The translations under genes and the position numbers were made by a program. The notes under the pieces are model-generated. The model had not been told where the DNA came from. It did not search any database and worked only from the letters and a program-made list of their open reading frames with translations. A DNA stretch of 64,000 nucleotides, taken from assembly GCF_013408665.1 (NCBI RefSeq), contig NZ_JACCCL010000002.1:1-64000 (forward strand), given 5' to 3'. The first letter of the stretch is position 1; each line of letters starts with the position of its first letter. The stretch is from Sporosarcina sp. JAI121. Lineage in GTDB: Bacteria; Bacillota; Bacilli; Bacillales_A; Planococcaceae. Shown piece after piece: positions 1 through 11,723 of this stretch.

Positions 1-92
1 CAGGGAGCAAGCTCCCATCATTCCGCTCGACTTGCATGTATTAGGCATGCCGCCAGCGTTCGTCCTGAGCCAGGATCAAACTCTCCATAATA
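1..92 (-). rRNA. rrs: 16S ribosomal RNA, 5' end only (cut by window edge)
   Basis: Read on the minus strand, positions 92 to 1 give the conserved start of bacterial 16S rRNA: the universal 27F priming stretch AGAGTTTGATCCTGGCTCAG at about 84-65, then the GACGAACGCTGGCGGC block. The rest of the gene lies to the left of the window. The exact mature 5' end is inferred from the usual distance to the 27F site. It is transcribed away from the origin, like the gyr genes beside it. Confidence 0.97.
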
Positions 93-379
93 GAACTTTT
101 TCATCGTGCAAAGCATGATGAAAATAGTTTTCCATAAAGAAAATGAATAGCTCATTTCTTGCTGACTGGAGAGGAATAGAATTCCTCCCCTGAATCCGAA
201 GATTCGATTGTGTTTCTTTTCGTCCGACAGAAGTCAGCTTACTAAGAAACGTTTTGCTCAAGTGCGTTAGCACTCTCGCTGTATTTCATTGACGTTTTGC
301 TGTTCAGTTTTCAAGGTTCATTCGAGAGTATTTGTATTCCGTTTCTCTCACTCCCAGTTGTCGTTGTTTCGGTGACAAC
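93..379 (-). other. 16S rRNA leader with boxA-like antitermination sequence
   Basis: This is the transcribed leader between the predicted rrn start near 379 and the mature 16S end. On the minus strand, 318-289 reads CTTGAAAACTGAACAGC, the boxA-like sequence usual in Bacillales rRNA leaders. No protein-coding gene is supported here; short ORFs in the stretch have no ribosome binding site and no recognisable product. Confidence 0.6.
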
Positions 380-385
380 TTTTAT

Positions 386-414
386 ATCATATCAAGTTAC
401 GTCGTCCGTGTCAA
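386..414 (-). promoter_or_regulatory. rrn promoter P2 (sigma-A)
   Basis: On the minus strand a perfect -35 TTGACA (414-409) is followed by 17 bases and a -10 TATGAT (391-386). This is a strong sigma-A promoter pointing at the 16S gene. It is the promoter nearer the gene of a tandem pair. Confidence 0.8.
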
Positions 415-481
415 CAACTAATTTCAATTTCTTTTTTCGTTGTTTGACTGTTTTCGTTATGTCGGACTGGCAACGTTATCT

Positions 482-510
482 AATATAACACCTGGTCATC
501 CTAAATGCAA
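482..510 (-). promoter_or_regulatory. rrn promoter P1 (probable)
   Basis: On the minus strand TTGCAT (510-505), a 17-base spacer and TATATT (487-482) form a second sigma-A-like promoter 96 bases upstream of P2. Bacillales rrn operons near the origin commonly have tandem promoters at about this distance. The -35 and -10 each deviate slightly from consensus. Confidence 0.5.
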
Positions 511-611
511 TGCCAACTTCATAATATCTTCAATTTCTTTTCAATAACGTCTAAATCCACCGTCCAATGCATTTTCTCTACTCTTTATCTTACTAATTCA
601 ACTAACTCCTT

Positions 612-1724
612 CTATAACAATACCTTTTCTATTGCAAGATGACGATTTATTGTGAGATCCAAAATAGAACCATCCGTACATTTCTTCACCATCGGTCGCA
701 GTCTTGCATCACGGTGGACAAATATCACTTCACCTACCACGCCATTCGTCAGTTGTACTTTTGATCCGATTGAAATATTAGCTACTATATCATGCAACGC
801 CTGGACGATTTTAATATCAAACTTCCCGAACTCTTCTTCCTTAATCATCTCAATTACCTTAAATGGGGATTCTTTCGAGCGGTAAACCCTTTCCGAGGTC
901 ATAGCATGGAAAACATCTGCCACTGCAAGGATTTGTGAATGAACGGAAACTTTCTCCATTTTGTCGCCACGCGGATAGCCGCTTCCATCGAGACGCTCAT
1001 GGTGCTGAAAGATTGCCAACTTCATTTCTTTACGTAAAAGTGGTGTATCTTGAAGCATCTGATAACTATATACTGGATGTTTCTTTACTTCATTGAATTC
1101 ATTCTTTGTGAGAAAAACAGCTTTCTCCGTAATCTGCATATCAATTTTTGCCATTCCGCAGTCGGCAAGGGTACCTGCGAGTCCGAGTTGCAGAATCTGA
1201 CCTCTTGGAAAACCTATCTGCATGCTGATAGCAGATGCCAGTACTCCAACGGCAATTGAATGATGATATATATAGTCTTTAGGAGTCGAAAGGTCATTTA
1301 ATATTGTTATCATCTTTTTCTGTTCGTTAAACGTCTCCAATAAGGGGATTACTATTGAACGGACTTTTGCTATATCTGGACGTACACCCGCGCACCACCC
1401 AAGAAACTCTTTTTTGTAGTTATGAACCGCTTCTTTGTATTGCATTTGCAGATCAGCTTGTTCCACTATCAAAGTTGCAAGAACTTCGTCGCGATCGATG
1501 ATGTCTTCCTTTTCAGCACCATCCGTTTGTTTTCTTATGATAATAGGGCCTTCTTGGACGTTGACTTTGACTTTTTTGATGCTGAATGCATGAAGGACTT
1601 CTATTTGCTCTAATGAGAGTTCGGTATTTTTTCTAATGATGGGATGGATTGTATTTGCAAATATATCTTCGTCTATGACAATACCTGGGCGTAAGTCGCT
1701 AGCTTTTATATACGTTTCCGTCAT
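612..1724 (-). CDS. HD-GYP domain protein with altered HD dyad
   Basis: A 370-residue cytosolic protein. The N-terminal third (from YIKASDLRPGIVI) is the small beta domain often found ahead of HD-GYP domains. The C-terminal half is the HD-GYP domain, a family that hydrolyses cyclic di-GMP. The GYP signature is intact (HHERLDGSGYPRG), but where the family has the metal-binding HD of HDxGK this protein reads LADCGMAKI, so the aspartate survives and the histidine is missing. Catalysis is therefore uncertain. The ATG at 1724 is preferred because a weak purine-rich stretch precedes it and the conserved region begins there; an in-frame ATG at 1763 has no visible ribosome binding site. It lies downstream of gyrA, separated by a terminator hairpin. 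Confidence 0.85.
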   Translation of the reverse strand: MTETYIKASDLRPGIVIDEDIFANTIHPIIRKNTELSLEQIEVLHAFSIKKVKVNVQEGPIIIRKQTDGAEKEDIIDRDEVLATLIVEQADLQMQYKEAVHNYKKEFLGWCAGVRPDIAKVRSIVIPLLETFNEQKKMITILNDLSTPKDYIYHHSIAVGVLASAISMQIGFPRGQILQLGLAGTLADCGMAKIDMQITEKAVFLTKNEFNEVKKHPVYSYQMLQDTPLLRKEMKLAIFQHHERLDGSGYPRGDKMEKVSVHSQILAVADVFHAMTSERVYRSKESPFKVIEMIKEEEFGKFDIKIVQALHDIVANISIGSKVQLTNGVVGEVIFVHRDARLRPMVKKCTDGSILDLTINRHLAIEKVLL

Positions 1725-1792
1725 CAACGTTTCCCACTTTCGTATGTTAGTTCTTTCTATCATACTCTAAATACTAGAATTAGACGATTTAA

Positions 1793-1837
1793 AAAAGGTT
1801 ATTGAAACAGCACTTCAGCCGTTTCAATAACCTTTTT
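1793..1837 (-). terminator. Terminator after gyrA
   Basis: A near-perfect inverted repeat (GGTTATTGAAAC / GTTTCAATAACC) flanked by A and T runs sits directly after the gyrA stop. It has T runs on both strands, but only minus-strand transcription from gyrA needs stopping here. Confidence 0.85.
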
Positions 1838-1838
1838 C

Positions 1839-4397
1839 TCAAGACTCGCTATCCTCTTCTTCCTCGATAGTGGATATCTTTTCGTCTTCTACATTTTCGG
1901 AAGGAACTTCGCTATCTCCAAAATTACTGTCGGTGATTTCTTCGTTCTCTTCTTCTTCTTCTTCTTCTTCTTCTTTTACAACTTTAGCGACAGTCGCGAC
2001 AAGTTCATCTTCTCCCAGACGGATTAGACGTACTCCTTGCGTACTGCGTCCAATAACTGAAATATCGTCAATGTCCATACGGATTAGTATGCCATGTATC
2101 GTGATTAGCATAAGATCCTCGGTTCCATCTACTGTTTTCATTGCCACAAGAAGGCCATTTCGATCTGTTACATGCAATGTTTTTAAACCATAACCGCCAC
2201 GTGACTGGATACGGTATTCATCTTCAGGCGTCCGTTTTCCGAACCCTTTTTCTGTAACAACGAGGATTTCATCACCTTCGTGCACGGTGTCCATTCCGAT
2301 TACGATATCATCTTCACGAAGACGGATACCTCGGACTCCGCCTGCTATCCTACCCATTGAGCGAATATCCGTCTCATTGAATTTGATCAACATGCCATCC
2401 TTCGTCCCAATCGCGATGTTCTCGTCACCGCTCGTCATTTTAACCTCAATAAGTTCATCATCGCCACGAAGCGTGAGTGCAATCAATCCATTCGATCGGA
2501 TATTGCCAAACTCGGAGACAGGTGTACGTTTGACGATACCATTACGAGTTGCAAAGAATAAGTATTTATCTTCCTCAAATACATCTACAGGAATCATAGC
2601 CGTTACTTTCTCATCCTTGTCGACGCCTAATAGGTTGATGATTGGCAACCCTTTTGCCGTCCGGCTAAATTCAGGAACTTGATAGCCTTTCGTACGGAAT
2701 ACCCGGCCCCTGCTCGTGAAGAATAAAATTGTATCATGCGTCGACGTGTTCAAGAGATGTTCAACGAAATCATCATCGTTGGTGCCCATTCCTTGTATTC
2801 CACGCCCCCCGCGGCGTTGACTGCGGTACGTACTGGCAGGCAAACGTTTAATATACCCGTTATGCGTAAGTGTCAACACCGAGTTTTCGACTGGAATGAG
2901 ATCCTCATCCTCGATCATTTCGGCCCCGCCCAGTGTAATTTCAGTTCTGCGTTTGTCTTCAAAACGAATTTTCACTTCGAGCAATTCCTCGCGGATGATT
3001 TCAAGCAGTTTAAATTCGTCTGCGAGGATGGCACGGAGTTCAGACATAAGAACTTGCAGTGCTTCATATTCGCTTTCAATTTTATCTCGCTCTAGTCCTG
3101 TCAATCTTTGAAGACGCATGTCGAGGATGGCCTGTGCTTGTCGATCAGATAAATTAAACCGATCCATCAAACCTGTTTTCGCTTCATCTGTTGTTTTCGA
3201 ACCGCGGATGAGGGTAATGATTTGATCAATGTTATCTAGTGCGATGCGAAGACCCTCCAAGATATGGGCACGGTCTTCCGCTTTTTTCAGGTCATACTGT
3301 GTACGTCTGCGTATGACTACTTTTTGGTGTTCCAGGTAATGGTACAGGATTTCCTTCAATGCCAGGACTTTGGGTTGACCATCGACCAATGCAAGCATAT
3401 TGACACCGAAACTGGACTGCAATGCCGTTTGTTTGTATAAATTATTTAACAACACATTTGCATTTGCATCACGGCGGACCTCCATGACGATACGCATTCC
3501 TGTACGGTCCGATTCATCCCGTAAATCTGTGATACCGTCAATCTTCTTATCGCGTACCAGCTCGGCAATCTTTTCGATGAGACGCGCCTTGTTCACCTGG
3601 AATGGTAATTCATGTACAAGGATCGTCTCCCTGCCGTTCGACTGCTGTTCAATTTCTACCTTCCCTCGGATAATGACGGAGCCCCGTCCCGTTTCATAAG
3701 CTCTTCTAATTCCGCTTCGTCCCAGGATGATACCGCCAGTCGGGAAGTCCGGACCTGGAATGATTTCCATCAATTCTTCCGTCGTAATTGCAGGATTGTC
3801 GGCTAATGCAAGAACGGCATCAATTGTTTCTCCAAGATGATGCGGAGGTATGTTTGTTGCCATTCCGACCGCAATTCCGGTAGTTCCATTGACGAGTAAG
3901 TTCGGATAACGACTCGGTAGAACGATTGGTTCTCTTTCTTGCCCGTCATAGTTGTCCTGGTAATCGACTGTGTCTTTATTAATATCACGGAGAAGTTCCA
4001 TAGCAATGCGTGACATACGTGATTCTGTATAACGCATTGCAGCCGCACCATCACCATCGACAGAACCGAAATTGCCGTGACCGTCGACGAGCATATAACG
4101 GTAGTTGAAATCCTGCGCCATCCTTACCATCGTGTCGTATACGGCACTATCACCATGGGGATGATACTTACCAATAACGTCACCGACAATACGTGCGGAC
4201 TTCTTATGCGGTTTATCTGCGGTATTTCCAAGGTCCTGCATTGCATACAGAATACGGCGATGGACCGGCTTTAAACCATCCCTCACATCGGGGAGCGCAC
4301 GTGAAACGATGACACTCATTGCATAGTCAAGGAATGATGTCTTCATTTCCGTACTGATATTAATCCCCTGGACACCACGTTTTGGCATATCTGCCAT
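1839..4397 (-). CDS. gyrA: DNA gyrase subunit A
   Basis: The 852-residue breakage-reunion subunit of gyrase introduces negative supercoils as A2B2 with GyrB. The winged-helix region with the active-site tyrosine (RYTESRM) lies near residue 123. The quinolone-determining region reads [11 protein letters not shown], with the usual serine. The C-terminal beta-propeller carries the GyrA box QRRGGRG, which separates it from ParC. The ATG at 4397 follows AAGGAG by eight bases. The extreme C-terminus is a long acidic tail containing a run of nine glutamates, encoded by a GAA/GAG microsatellite at about 1947-1976. Acidic tails are common in gyrases, but this tract could slip during replication. It sits 70 bases downstream of gyrB. 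Confidence 0.99.
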   Translation of the reverse strand: MADMPKRGVQGINISTEMKTSFLDYAMSVIVSRALPDVRDGLKPVHRRILYAMQDLGNTADKPHKKSARIVGDVIGKYHPHGDSAVYDTMVRMAQDFNYRYMLVDGHGNFGSVDGDGAAAMRYTESRMSRIAMELLRDINKDTVDYQDNYDGQEREPIVLPSRYPNLLVNGTTGIAVGMATNIPPHHLGETIDAVLALADNPAITTEELMEIIPGPDFPTGGIILGRSGIRRAYETGRGSVIIRGKVEIEQQSNGRETILVHELPFQVNKARLIEKIAELVRDKKIDGITDLRDESDRTGMRIVMEVRRDANANVLLNNLYKQTALQSSFGVNMLALVDGQPKVLALKEILYHYLEHQKVVIRRRTQYDLKKAEDRAHILEGLRIALDNIDQIITLIRGSKTTDEAKTGLMDRFNLSDRQAQAILDMRLQRLTGLERDKIESEYEALQVLMSELRAILADEFKLLEIIREELLEVKIRFEDKRRTEITLGGAEMIEDEDLIPVENSVLTLTHNGYIKRLPASTYRSQRRGGRGIQGMGTNDDDFVEHLLNTSTHDTILFFTSRGRVFRTKGYQVPEFSRTAKGLPIINLLGVDKDEKVTAMIPVDVFEEDKYLFFATRNGIVKRTPVSEFGNIRSNGLIALTLRGDDELIEVKMTSGDENIAIGTKDGMLIKFNETDIRSMGRIAGGVRGIRLREDDIVIGMDTVHEGDEILVVTEKGFGKRTPEDEYRIQSRGGYGLKTLHVTDRNGLLVAMKTVDGTEDLMLITIHGILIRMDIDDISVIGRSTQGVRLIRLGEDELVATVAKVVKEEEEEEEEENEEITDSNFGDSEVPSENVEDEKISTIEEEEDSES

Positions 4398-4467
4398 GTT
4401 GTTAGACTCCTTTCAACTCAAAAATCCTAAAAAGTAATTCTCTCTATATATCGCTTCAATTCAATCA

Positions 4468-6444
<1,977 letters not shown>

Positions 6445-6469
6445 CTATAAAAACGGAAGACTTCAATCG

Positions 6470-7591
6470 TCATTCCTCTTTCTTCGCTGCTTCACCTGCC
6501 GAAACTTCAAATATGTCTGCTTGGCGAATTGTTTCATGGTCAATCCCTGCTATGTTTGTCGTTGTGACGAAGGTCTGCACTTCTCCTTGAATCGTGTTCA
6601 GAAGATGGGATTGCCGATAATCATCAAGTTCGGACAGGACATCATCGAGAAGTAGTACAGGCGGTTCTCCAACTTCCTGCTTGACGAGCTCGATTTCCGC
6701 AAGTTTAAGGGACAGCGCCGTTGTTCTCTGCTGCCCCTGCGACCCATACGTTTGGATGTCGTACCCGTTGACAAAAAAGTGAAGATCGTCCCTATGCGGA
6801 CCAATTAGCGTAATACCGCGATCCAGTTCACGACGTCTGGCTTCATGTAGCCGCTGGCAGAGGATTGATTGCATTTGTTCCTCAGTCTGTCCCGAATCAA
6901 GTTCTTTTAATGTTCCATACGAAATTTGAAGGGATTCGATTCCACGTGAAATTCCTTTATGGATCGGTTCAGCCCATTTCTGCAAAAGTTCCATGAAATA
7001 AAACCGTTTGCGAATAATTTGTACGGCAACTTGAATATACTGCTCTGTATAAATATCAAACATGACATCGTCGAGGGTTGATTTACCCCGATTGTCTTTT
7101 AATATGGCATTACGTTGTTTTAGTAACTTTTGAAATGTTAAAAGATCATGCAAATAGACCGGCGAAATTTGACCGATTTCCATATCGAGAAATCGTCTTC
7201 GCACCTGTGGGCTGCCTTTTACAAGATTCAAATCTTCCGGCGCAAACATGACCACATTCAATTGACCGATGTATAGGCTTAGGCGTTTCTGCTCGAGATG
7301 ATTGACACGCGCTTTCTTGCCTTTTTTGGAAATAATCAATTCTAACGGCAGTCGTCCATATTTCCGTTGTATGTTCCCTTCTATTTTACCATATTCCTGG
7401 TCCCAGCGTATTAATTCACGATCAATTGAAGTTCTATGTGATTTTGCCATGGAAAGAACATAGATAGCTTCCATGATGTTCGTTTTACCTTGGGCATTTT
7501 CACCGATCAACACATTGATTTGCGGAGAAAATGAAAGGTCGAGTGATTTATAATTCCGGTAATCCGTCAACGCAAGCCGTTCAATATGCAT
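6470..7591 (-). CDS. recF: DNA replication and repair protein RecF
   Basis: The 373-residue SMC-like ATPase helps RecO and RecR load RecA at single-strand gaps. The Walker A region reads GENAQGKTN near residue 30. The signature and Walker B region reads [17 protein letters not shown] followed by [11 protein letters not shown] near the C-terminus. The ATG at 7591 overlaps the end of yaaA by 11 bases, implying translational coupling. An in-frame TTG at 7615 would add eight residues but lacks a ribosome binding site. The gene order yaaA-recF-gyrB is the standard Bacillales arrangement. Confidence 0.98.
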   Translation of the reverse strand: MHIERLALTDYRNYKSLDLSFSPQINVLIGENAQGKTNIMEAIYVLSMAKSHRTSIDRELIRWDQEYGKIEGNIQRKYGRLPLELIISKKGKKARVNHLEQKRLSLYIGQLNVVMFAPEDLNLVKGSPQVRRRFLDMEIGQISPVYLHDLLTFQKLLKQRNAILKDNRGKSTLDDVMFDIYTEQYIQVAVQIIRKRFYFMELLQKWAEPIHKGISRGIESLQISYGTLKELDSGQTEEQMQSILCQRLHEARRRELDRGITLIGPHRDDLHFFVNGYDIQTYGSQGQQRTTALSLKLAEIELVKQEVGEPPVLLLDDVLSELDDYRQSHLLNTIQGEVQTFVTTTNIAGIDHETIRQADIFEVSAGEAAKKEE

Positions 7592-7820
7592 CCGTTTGAC
7601 CGTCTGGTAGTCCAATTACTTTAAAAGTGCCGATATCGGGAATTTTGATGATATCTCCGTCACGAAGTTTTTTACCCCGGCGCTGCTCCTCCTCGCCGTT
7701 TACGTAGACAATGTTTTCTTCCAAGAACCATTTAGACATGCCGCCCGAACTGATAGCATTCGTCATTTTCAATAATTGTCCGAGCGTTATGAAATCTGTA
7801 TCAATCGTAATATTTTCCAT
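7581..7820 (-). CDS. yaaA: S4-domain RNA-binding protein YaaA
   Basis: A 79-residue single S4 domain ([20 protein letters not shown], then [19 protein letters not shown]), the fold used by ribosomal protein S4 and pseudouridine synthases to bind RNA. This family is always found between dnaN and recF in Bacillales. Its exact role is not settled; a role in 50S subunit maturation has been suggested. The ATG at 7820 is preceded by TTGAGGACC. Its stop overlaps the recF start. Confidence 0.93.
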   Translation of the reverse strand: MENITIDTDFITLGQLLKMTNAISSGGMSKWFLEENIVYVNGEEEQRRGKKLRDGDIIKIPDIGTFKVIGLPDGQTDAY

Positions 7821-7882
7821 AGGTCCTCAACCCTTCACAAGTTAGTATATCCTTCTATTTTAGCCGACTTTCGGCTGTAAGT

Positions 7883-7914
7883 AAAAAGGATAGTCAAATA
7901 AGTGACTATCCTTC
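7883..7914 (-). terminator. Terminator after dnaN
   Basis: Inverted repeat GGATAGTCA / TGACTATCC, followed on the minus strand by a T run. It lies between the dnaN stop and the yaaA start, so yaaA-recF-gyrB is likely transcribed partly from its own promoter or by read-through. Confidence 0.8.
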
Positions 7915-7919
7915 AAGAT

Positions 7920-9056
7920 TCAGTATGTCCGTACAGGTAGAATAAGTTGTAAAATTGTGTCGTCATCGACAGATTTCAAGATGAACGGCCGCATTGCACC
8001 TGTAAATTGGATGGTTACGTCCTGCCCATCAATGGCTTTCAAAGCGTCCATCATATATTTGGCACTGAAAGAAATATTCAACTGTTCGCCTTTCACACCA
8101 ATTGTTTCCACCAATTCTTCCACTTTCCCCACTTCAGGCGAATTCGAAGAAATTTCGATAATGTTCCCTTCGTCCGCTGAAAAACGGACAATATTATTCC
8201 GTTCTTCGCGTGCCAATAGTGAAGCCCTGTCAATTGCTTGTAGAAGAAGGCGCCCATTGACCGTCACCGATGTTTTATACTCCAACGGGATAAGTCGAGA
8301 TGTGTCCGGGTAATTGCCTTCCAGTAGGCGTGAATAAAATAAAACATCACGGGTTTTAAATAACACCTGTTGGTCTGCAATGACGATATCCACAAGTTCA
8401 CTATTGTCAGGCAAGATTTTATTCAATTCCTGAAGACTTTTACCGGGGATAACAACGCTGAAAGGTACTTCCGGCATTTCTTCGGGAATCGTCAACCTTC
8501 TTGCCAATCGGTGGCTATCCGTGGCAACACATGCAAGTCCCCCATCTTTTGCTTCCCAATGAACGCCTGTCAGTATAGGTCTGGTTTCTTGTTGAGAAAC
8601 GGCGAATACAGTTTCCCGGATAATTGATTTCATCAGATCTGCCGGTAATGAAAACAGATATTCGTCTTTCACTTCAGGAAGGATCGGATATTCTCCAGGC
8701 TCCAGTCCAATGAGATGGAACTCCGATTTCCCAGATTGAATATGTGTTTGAAGTCCGTTTGCAACTTCTATTGTTACGTCATTTGTCGGAAGTTTTCGTA
8801 CGATTTCGCTAAAAACCTTCGCCTGCAATACGATACTGCCTTTCTCCATAACTCGAATAATCTGTTCCCCATTGTCTTCAGCAGGTATGAATGTACAAAT
8901 CGTTATATCTGAATCGCTTCCCGTCAAAGTCATTCCTTTTTCGTTCACTTCGATTTTTATCCCCGTCAAAATAGGAATTGCAACTTTTTGGCTAATCGCT
9001 TTCATTACGTCGCTTAATCCGTCGAGCAGCTTGTCTCTCATAATTTCGAATTTCAT
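7920..9056 (-). CDS. dnaN: DNA polymerase III beta subunit (sliding clamp)
   Basis: A 378-residue protein with the three-fold clamp architecture. It forms a ring that tethers polymerase III and many repair proteins to DNA. Recognisable blocks include the N-terminal SQKVAIPILTGIKIEV, the central ATDSHRLARR and the C-terminal ILPVRTY. The ATG at 9056 follows GAGGG. In Bacillales it is normally co-transcribed with dnaA; here the 169-base gap between them holds the origin unwinding element. Confidence 0.99.
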   Translation of the reverse strand: MKFEIMRDKLLDGLSDVMKAISQKVAIPILTGIKIEVNEKGMTLTGSDSDITICTFIPAEDNGEQIIRVMEKGSIVLQAKVFSEIVRKLPTNDVTIEVANGLQTHIQSGKSEFHLIGLEPGEYPILPEVKDEYLFSLPADLMKSIIRETVFAVSQQETRPILTGVHWEAKDGGLACVATDSHRLARRLTIPEEMPEVPFSVVIPGKSLQELNKILPDNSELVDIVIADQQVLFKTRDVLFYSRLLEGNYPDTSRLIPLEYKTSVTVNGRLLLQAIDRASLLAREERNNIVRFSADEGNIIEISSNSPEVGKVEELVETIGVKGEQLNISFSAKYMMDALKAIDGQDVTIQFTGAMRPFILKSVDDDTILQLILPVRTY

Positions 9057-9070
9057 TCTGTACCCTCGCT

Positions 9071-9130
9071 TATATATATATTATTAGTTATTAATAAATT
9101 AGTAGTAATAGTAGTAGGGGCTGTGGATAT
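9071..9130. other. oriC unwinding element: A+T-rich DUE, DnaA-trios and adjacent DnaA box
   Basis: Between dnaA and dnaN an A+T-rich tract (9071-9099) abuts six triplets, TAG TAG TAA TAG TAG TAG (9100-9117). A G run and a DnaA box with one mismatch, TGTGGATAT (9122-9130), follow. Read 3' to 5' from the box, the triplets are GAT GAT GAT AAT GAT GAT. This is the DnaA-trio pattern on which DnaA extends along single-stranded DNA in Bacillus subtilis. The order box, short G/C spacer, trios, A+T tract also matches that origin. Confidence 0.85.
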
Positions 9131-9173
9131 GTGGGTAAGTTAATTTACCCTATACGTATTAAGGTTTTCCACA

Positions 9174-9223
9174 TGTGTATAAACTGTTCACATGTGTGCT
9201 TCTCTTGTTCTATGTTATGCACA
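9174..9223. promoter_or_regulatory. DnaA boxes at the end of dnaA
   Basis: Two boxes match the consensus TTATNCACA: TGTGTATAA at 9174-9182 (reverse orientation) and TTATGCACA at 9215-9223 (forward). The weaker TTTTCCACA lies around 9164. Together with the box at 9122-9130 they form the right-hand part of the dnaA-dnaN origin subregion. Confidence 0.7.
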
Positions 9224-9225
9224 GG

Positions 9226-10575
9226 TCAACCTCTGCCAAGAACATTACGAATATCTTGGACATCTTGTTGAAGGGCTTGTTCGTCTTTCAACATAGTTCT
9301 GATTTTCTCGTGCGCATGAATGACAGTTGAATGATCACGCCCCCCGAATTCTGATCCTATCTTTGGTAAGGAAAAGTCCGTAAGTTCTCTGGATAAAAAC
9401 ATTGCAATTTGTCGGGGAAAGGCGATGGCCCTTGTCCTTTTCTTGGCGGAGAAGTCTTCCAGTTTCACGTTGAAGTGCTCTCCGACGGCTTTTTGGATGT
9501 CAAGAATCGTCACCGTCCGCGGTCTAGAATTCGGAATGATATCTTTCAAAGCTTCTGCAGCAAGATCCGTATTGATATCCGAATTGACCAGTGATGAATA
9601 AGCAACGACGCGTATGAGAGCCCCTTCGAGCTCACGTATATTCGAGTCGATCTGGTTTGCAATATATAACATTACTTCATTAGGGATATCAACGAGCCCG
9701 TCCGCTTTCGCCTTTTTTCGCAAAATCGCGATCCGGGTTTCCAGGTCAGGAGGTGCTATATCCGTAATTAGTCCCCATTCGAAGCGGGATCTGAGCCTGT
9801 CTTCAAGCGTAGGTATCTCTTTCGGAGGCCGGTCACTTGAGATGACGATCTGTTTCGATTCTTCATGGAGAGTATTAAAAGTATGGAAAAATTCTTCTTG
9901 TGTTTGTTCTTTTCCCGCTAGGAATTGAATATCATCTATTAAGAGTACGTCTACATTCCGGTATCGATTGCGGAATTCAACGGCTTTGTTATCACGGATT
10001 GAGTTGATGAATTCATTCGTGAACTTTTCGGACGAAAGATACATAACCTTTGCTGATGGGTTCTGTTCAAGTACATAATGTCCAATTGCGTGCATCAAGT
10101 GGGTCTTTCCAAGTCCTACGCCTCCATAGATGAACAAGGGATTATAGGCTTTTGCGGGTGCTTCGGCAACAGCCAGCGATGCAGCATGGGCAAAACGGTT
10201 TCCTGAACCAATAACGAACGTGTCGAATGTATATTTAAGGTTCAGCATGCCGGGAGCCGATGTCATTGGGACTTTTTCTATTGGTTTTACAGTTGTTTTA
10301 GGCAGCATGAAATCATTTTCATCCATATTTTTTGGAACGACAAACTGAATGATCCGATCTTCACCGGTCAATTCGGAGAGAATGCCAGTAATAAGGTGTA
10401 CATAGTGGTTTTCTAGCCAATCTTTCGCAAATGAATTCGGAGCGGCTATTGTGACGTTCTCTTCGCCATACGACATTAACTTCGTCGATTTCAGCCAAGT
10501 TTCAAAACTGGGTCTTGAAATCTTCTGTTCTACTTTAGACAATACTTCAATCCATAATTCTTCCAAGTGTTCCAA
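9226..10575 (-). CDS. dnaA: Chromosomal replication initiator protein DnaA
   Basis: A 449-residue AAA+ initiator that binds DnaA boxes and melts the origin. Domain I (about 1-85) is followed by a short linker. The AAA+ domain has Walker [16 protein letters not shown] and Walker [13 protein letters not shown]. The C-terminal domain IV has the DNA-binding signature [15 protein letters not shown]. The start is the TTG at 10575, seven bases after a perfect AAAGGAGG, giving the usual N-terminus MEHLEELW. The upstream in-frame ATG would add 26 residues of non-homologous sequence. The promoter region overlaps DnaA boxes, consistent with autorepression. Confidence 0.98.
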   Translation of the reverse strand: MEHLEELWIEVLSKVEQKISRPSFETWLKSTKLMSYGEENVTIAAPNSFAKDWLENHYVHLITGILSELTGEDRIIQFVVPKNMDENDFMLPKTTVKPIEKVPMTSAPGMLNLKYTFDTFVIGSGNRFAHAASLAVAEAPAKAYNPLFIYGGVGLGKTHLMHAIGHYVLEQNPSAKVMYLSSEKFTNEFINSIRDNKAVEFRNRYRNVDVLLIDDIQFLAGKEQTQEEFFHTFNTLHEESKQIVISSDRPPKEIPTLEDRLRSRFEWGLITDIAPPDLETRIAILRKKAKADGLVDIPNEVMLYIANQIDSNIRELEGALIRVVAYSSLVNSDINTDLAAEALKDIIPNSRPRTVTILDIQKAVGEHFNVKLEDFSAKKRTRAIAFPRQIAMFLSRELTDFSLPKIGSEFGGRDHSTVIHAHEKIRTMLKDEQALQQDVQDIRNVLGRG

Positions 10576-11081
10576 ACGTGTGCCTCCTTTACAATAAAAA
10601 TAAAAAACCCGAGGATATGTATTATACACAGTTTCCACGTTTGTGGATAACAATTATACAAAAGTGTTGAAAAAAGTATCCACAATGTATTAACAATTGT
10701 GGATAACAAATTCACTATAAAAATATGTGCACAACAAAATCCATTTCAGTGTAACAGGAAATGCCATGGATTACAAGGACTCTGGAACCTTATCCACAGC
10801 GTAAGCAGCTGTGGACGAACTCTTTATCCACAGGCTTTGGTATGTGAAAAAGATGTCGATAAGCATTGTGCATAAAAAAATCCCACAAAAATCTATACAC
10901 ATCAATAATTAAATAAGTTCCGGTGAACCGTGGATAACTTTTCATGGTGAATTCATTGGATTTGAGTAAGCTGAATTCCCGTTGGATAAAAAAAGATTGA
11001 CTTTTACCATGAATGACCGATATACTATTCAAGACTGTCACAGTAATAAGAGGACAATCAATGCAGGAGGTGTCTTAAAAG
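10576..11081. other. oriC, dnaA-rpmH intergenic part with DnaA-box cluster
   Basis: This 506-base gap is the upstream half of the origin and separates the two divergently transcribed arms. Perfect TTATNCACA-type boxes are seen at 10622-10630, 10642-10650 (reverse), 10698-10706 (reverse), 10790-10798, 10824-10832 and 10867-10875 (reverse). Boxes with one mismatch lie at 10676-10684, 10893-10901 and 10929-10937 (reverse). On the minus strand, TATAAT -10 elements at 10658-10653 and 10626-10621 are probable dnaA promoters, the second overlapping a DnaA box. Replication is expected to proceed outward in both directions from here. Confidence 0.92.
10997..11026 (+). promoter_or_regulatory. rpmH promoter (sigma-A)
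   Basis: TTGACT (10997-11002), an 18-base spacer and TATACT (11021-11026) make a good sigma-A promoter 56 bases ahead of rpmH. Confidence 0.75.
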
Positions 11082-11216
11082 ATGAAACGTACATTCCAAC
11101 CAAATAAACGTAAGCGTAGTAAAGTTCACGGCTTCCGTGAGAGAATGAGCACGAAAAGCGGACGCAGAATTCTTGCTGCTCGTCGTCGTAAAGGAAGAAA
11201 AGTGCTATCAGCATAA
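11082..11216 (+). CDS. rpmH: 50S ribosomal protein L34
   Basis: A 44-residue, very basic protein with the invariant L34 sequence [20 protein letters not shown] at the start. It is a structural component of the large ribosomal subunit. The ATG follows GGAGGTG. It opens the plus-strand arm of the origin region and is followed by a terminator-like hairpin and then rnpA, the universal bacterial order. Confidence 0.98.
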   Translation: MKRTFQPNKRKRSKVHGFRERMSTKSGRRILAARRRKGRKVLSA

Positions 11217-11218
11217 GG

Positions 11219-11244
11219 CCACTGACATTTCAGTGGTCTTTTTT
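11219..11244 (+). terminator. Hairpin between rpmH and rnpA
   Basis: CCACTGA / TCAGTGG with a five-base loop, followed by TCTTTTTT. It probably attenuates, rather than fully stops, transcription into rnpA, so L34 is made in excess. Confidence 0.75.
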
Positions 11245-11295
11245 CTTGTTTATAATGAAAATATATAATTATAGATGACGGAGCAGGTGGATTAA

Positions 11296-11640
11296 ATGAA
11301 CAGACGTCAACGGATAAAGAAAAATGAGGAATTCCAAGAAGTGTTCAAAAAAGGGAAGTCGTTTGCGAATCGGCAATTTGTTGTCTACTCCTATAGGAAG
11401 GAAGACCAGGTGGAATTCAGGATTGGTCTTTCCGTCAGCAAAAAGGTTGGCAATGCTGTCACCCGAAATCGGATCAAACGCTATTTAAGACAATCCTTCC
11501 TGGAAATGAAAGACGAACTGCGGAAAGACATGGATTATGTCATAATCGCGAGACATCAGGCAGCTACACTCGATTTTCATGAAACCAAGAAAAGTTTGCA
11601 GCATGTCTTACGTCTTTCAAAAGTAATCAAGAAGAAGTAG
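11296..11640 (+). CDS. rnpA: Ribonuclease P protein component
   Basis: The 114-residue basic protein subunit of RNase P assists the RNA subunit in removing tRNA 5' leaders. The family signature [12 protein letters not shown] follows [11 protein letters not shown] near residue 55, and an N-terminal [18 protein letters not shown] is present. The ATG lies after GGAGCAGGTGG. It sits between rpmH and yidC as in almost all bacteria. Confidence 0.97.
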   Translation: MNRRQRIKKNEEFQEVFKKGKSFANRQFVVYSYRKEDQVEFRIGLSVSKKVGNAVTRNRIKRYLRQSFLEMKDELRKDMDYVIIARHQAATLDFHETKKSLQHVLRLSKVIKKK

Positions 11641-11723
11641 AAGGAAGCAAATGAACATGATAAACTGTAATCATTGGCCCATCAGCCTTCTAACTGAATA
11701 AGAATAGATTTGGGGGAAACGAT

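Noticed and set aside
6938-6953. parS-like GATTCCACGTGAAATT inside recF
   Set aside because: Only 12 of 16 positions match parS; both outer pairs are wrong and the sequence codes for RecF residues. Probably chance.
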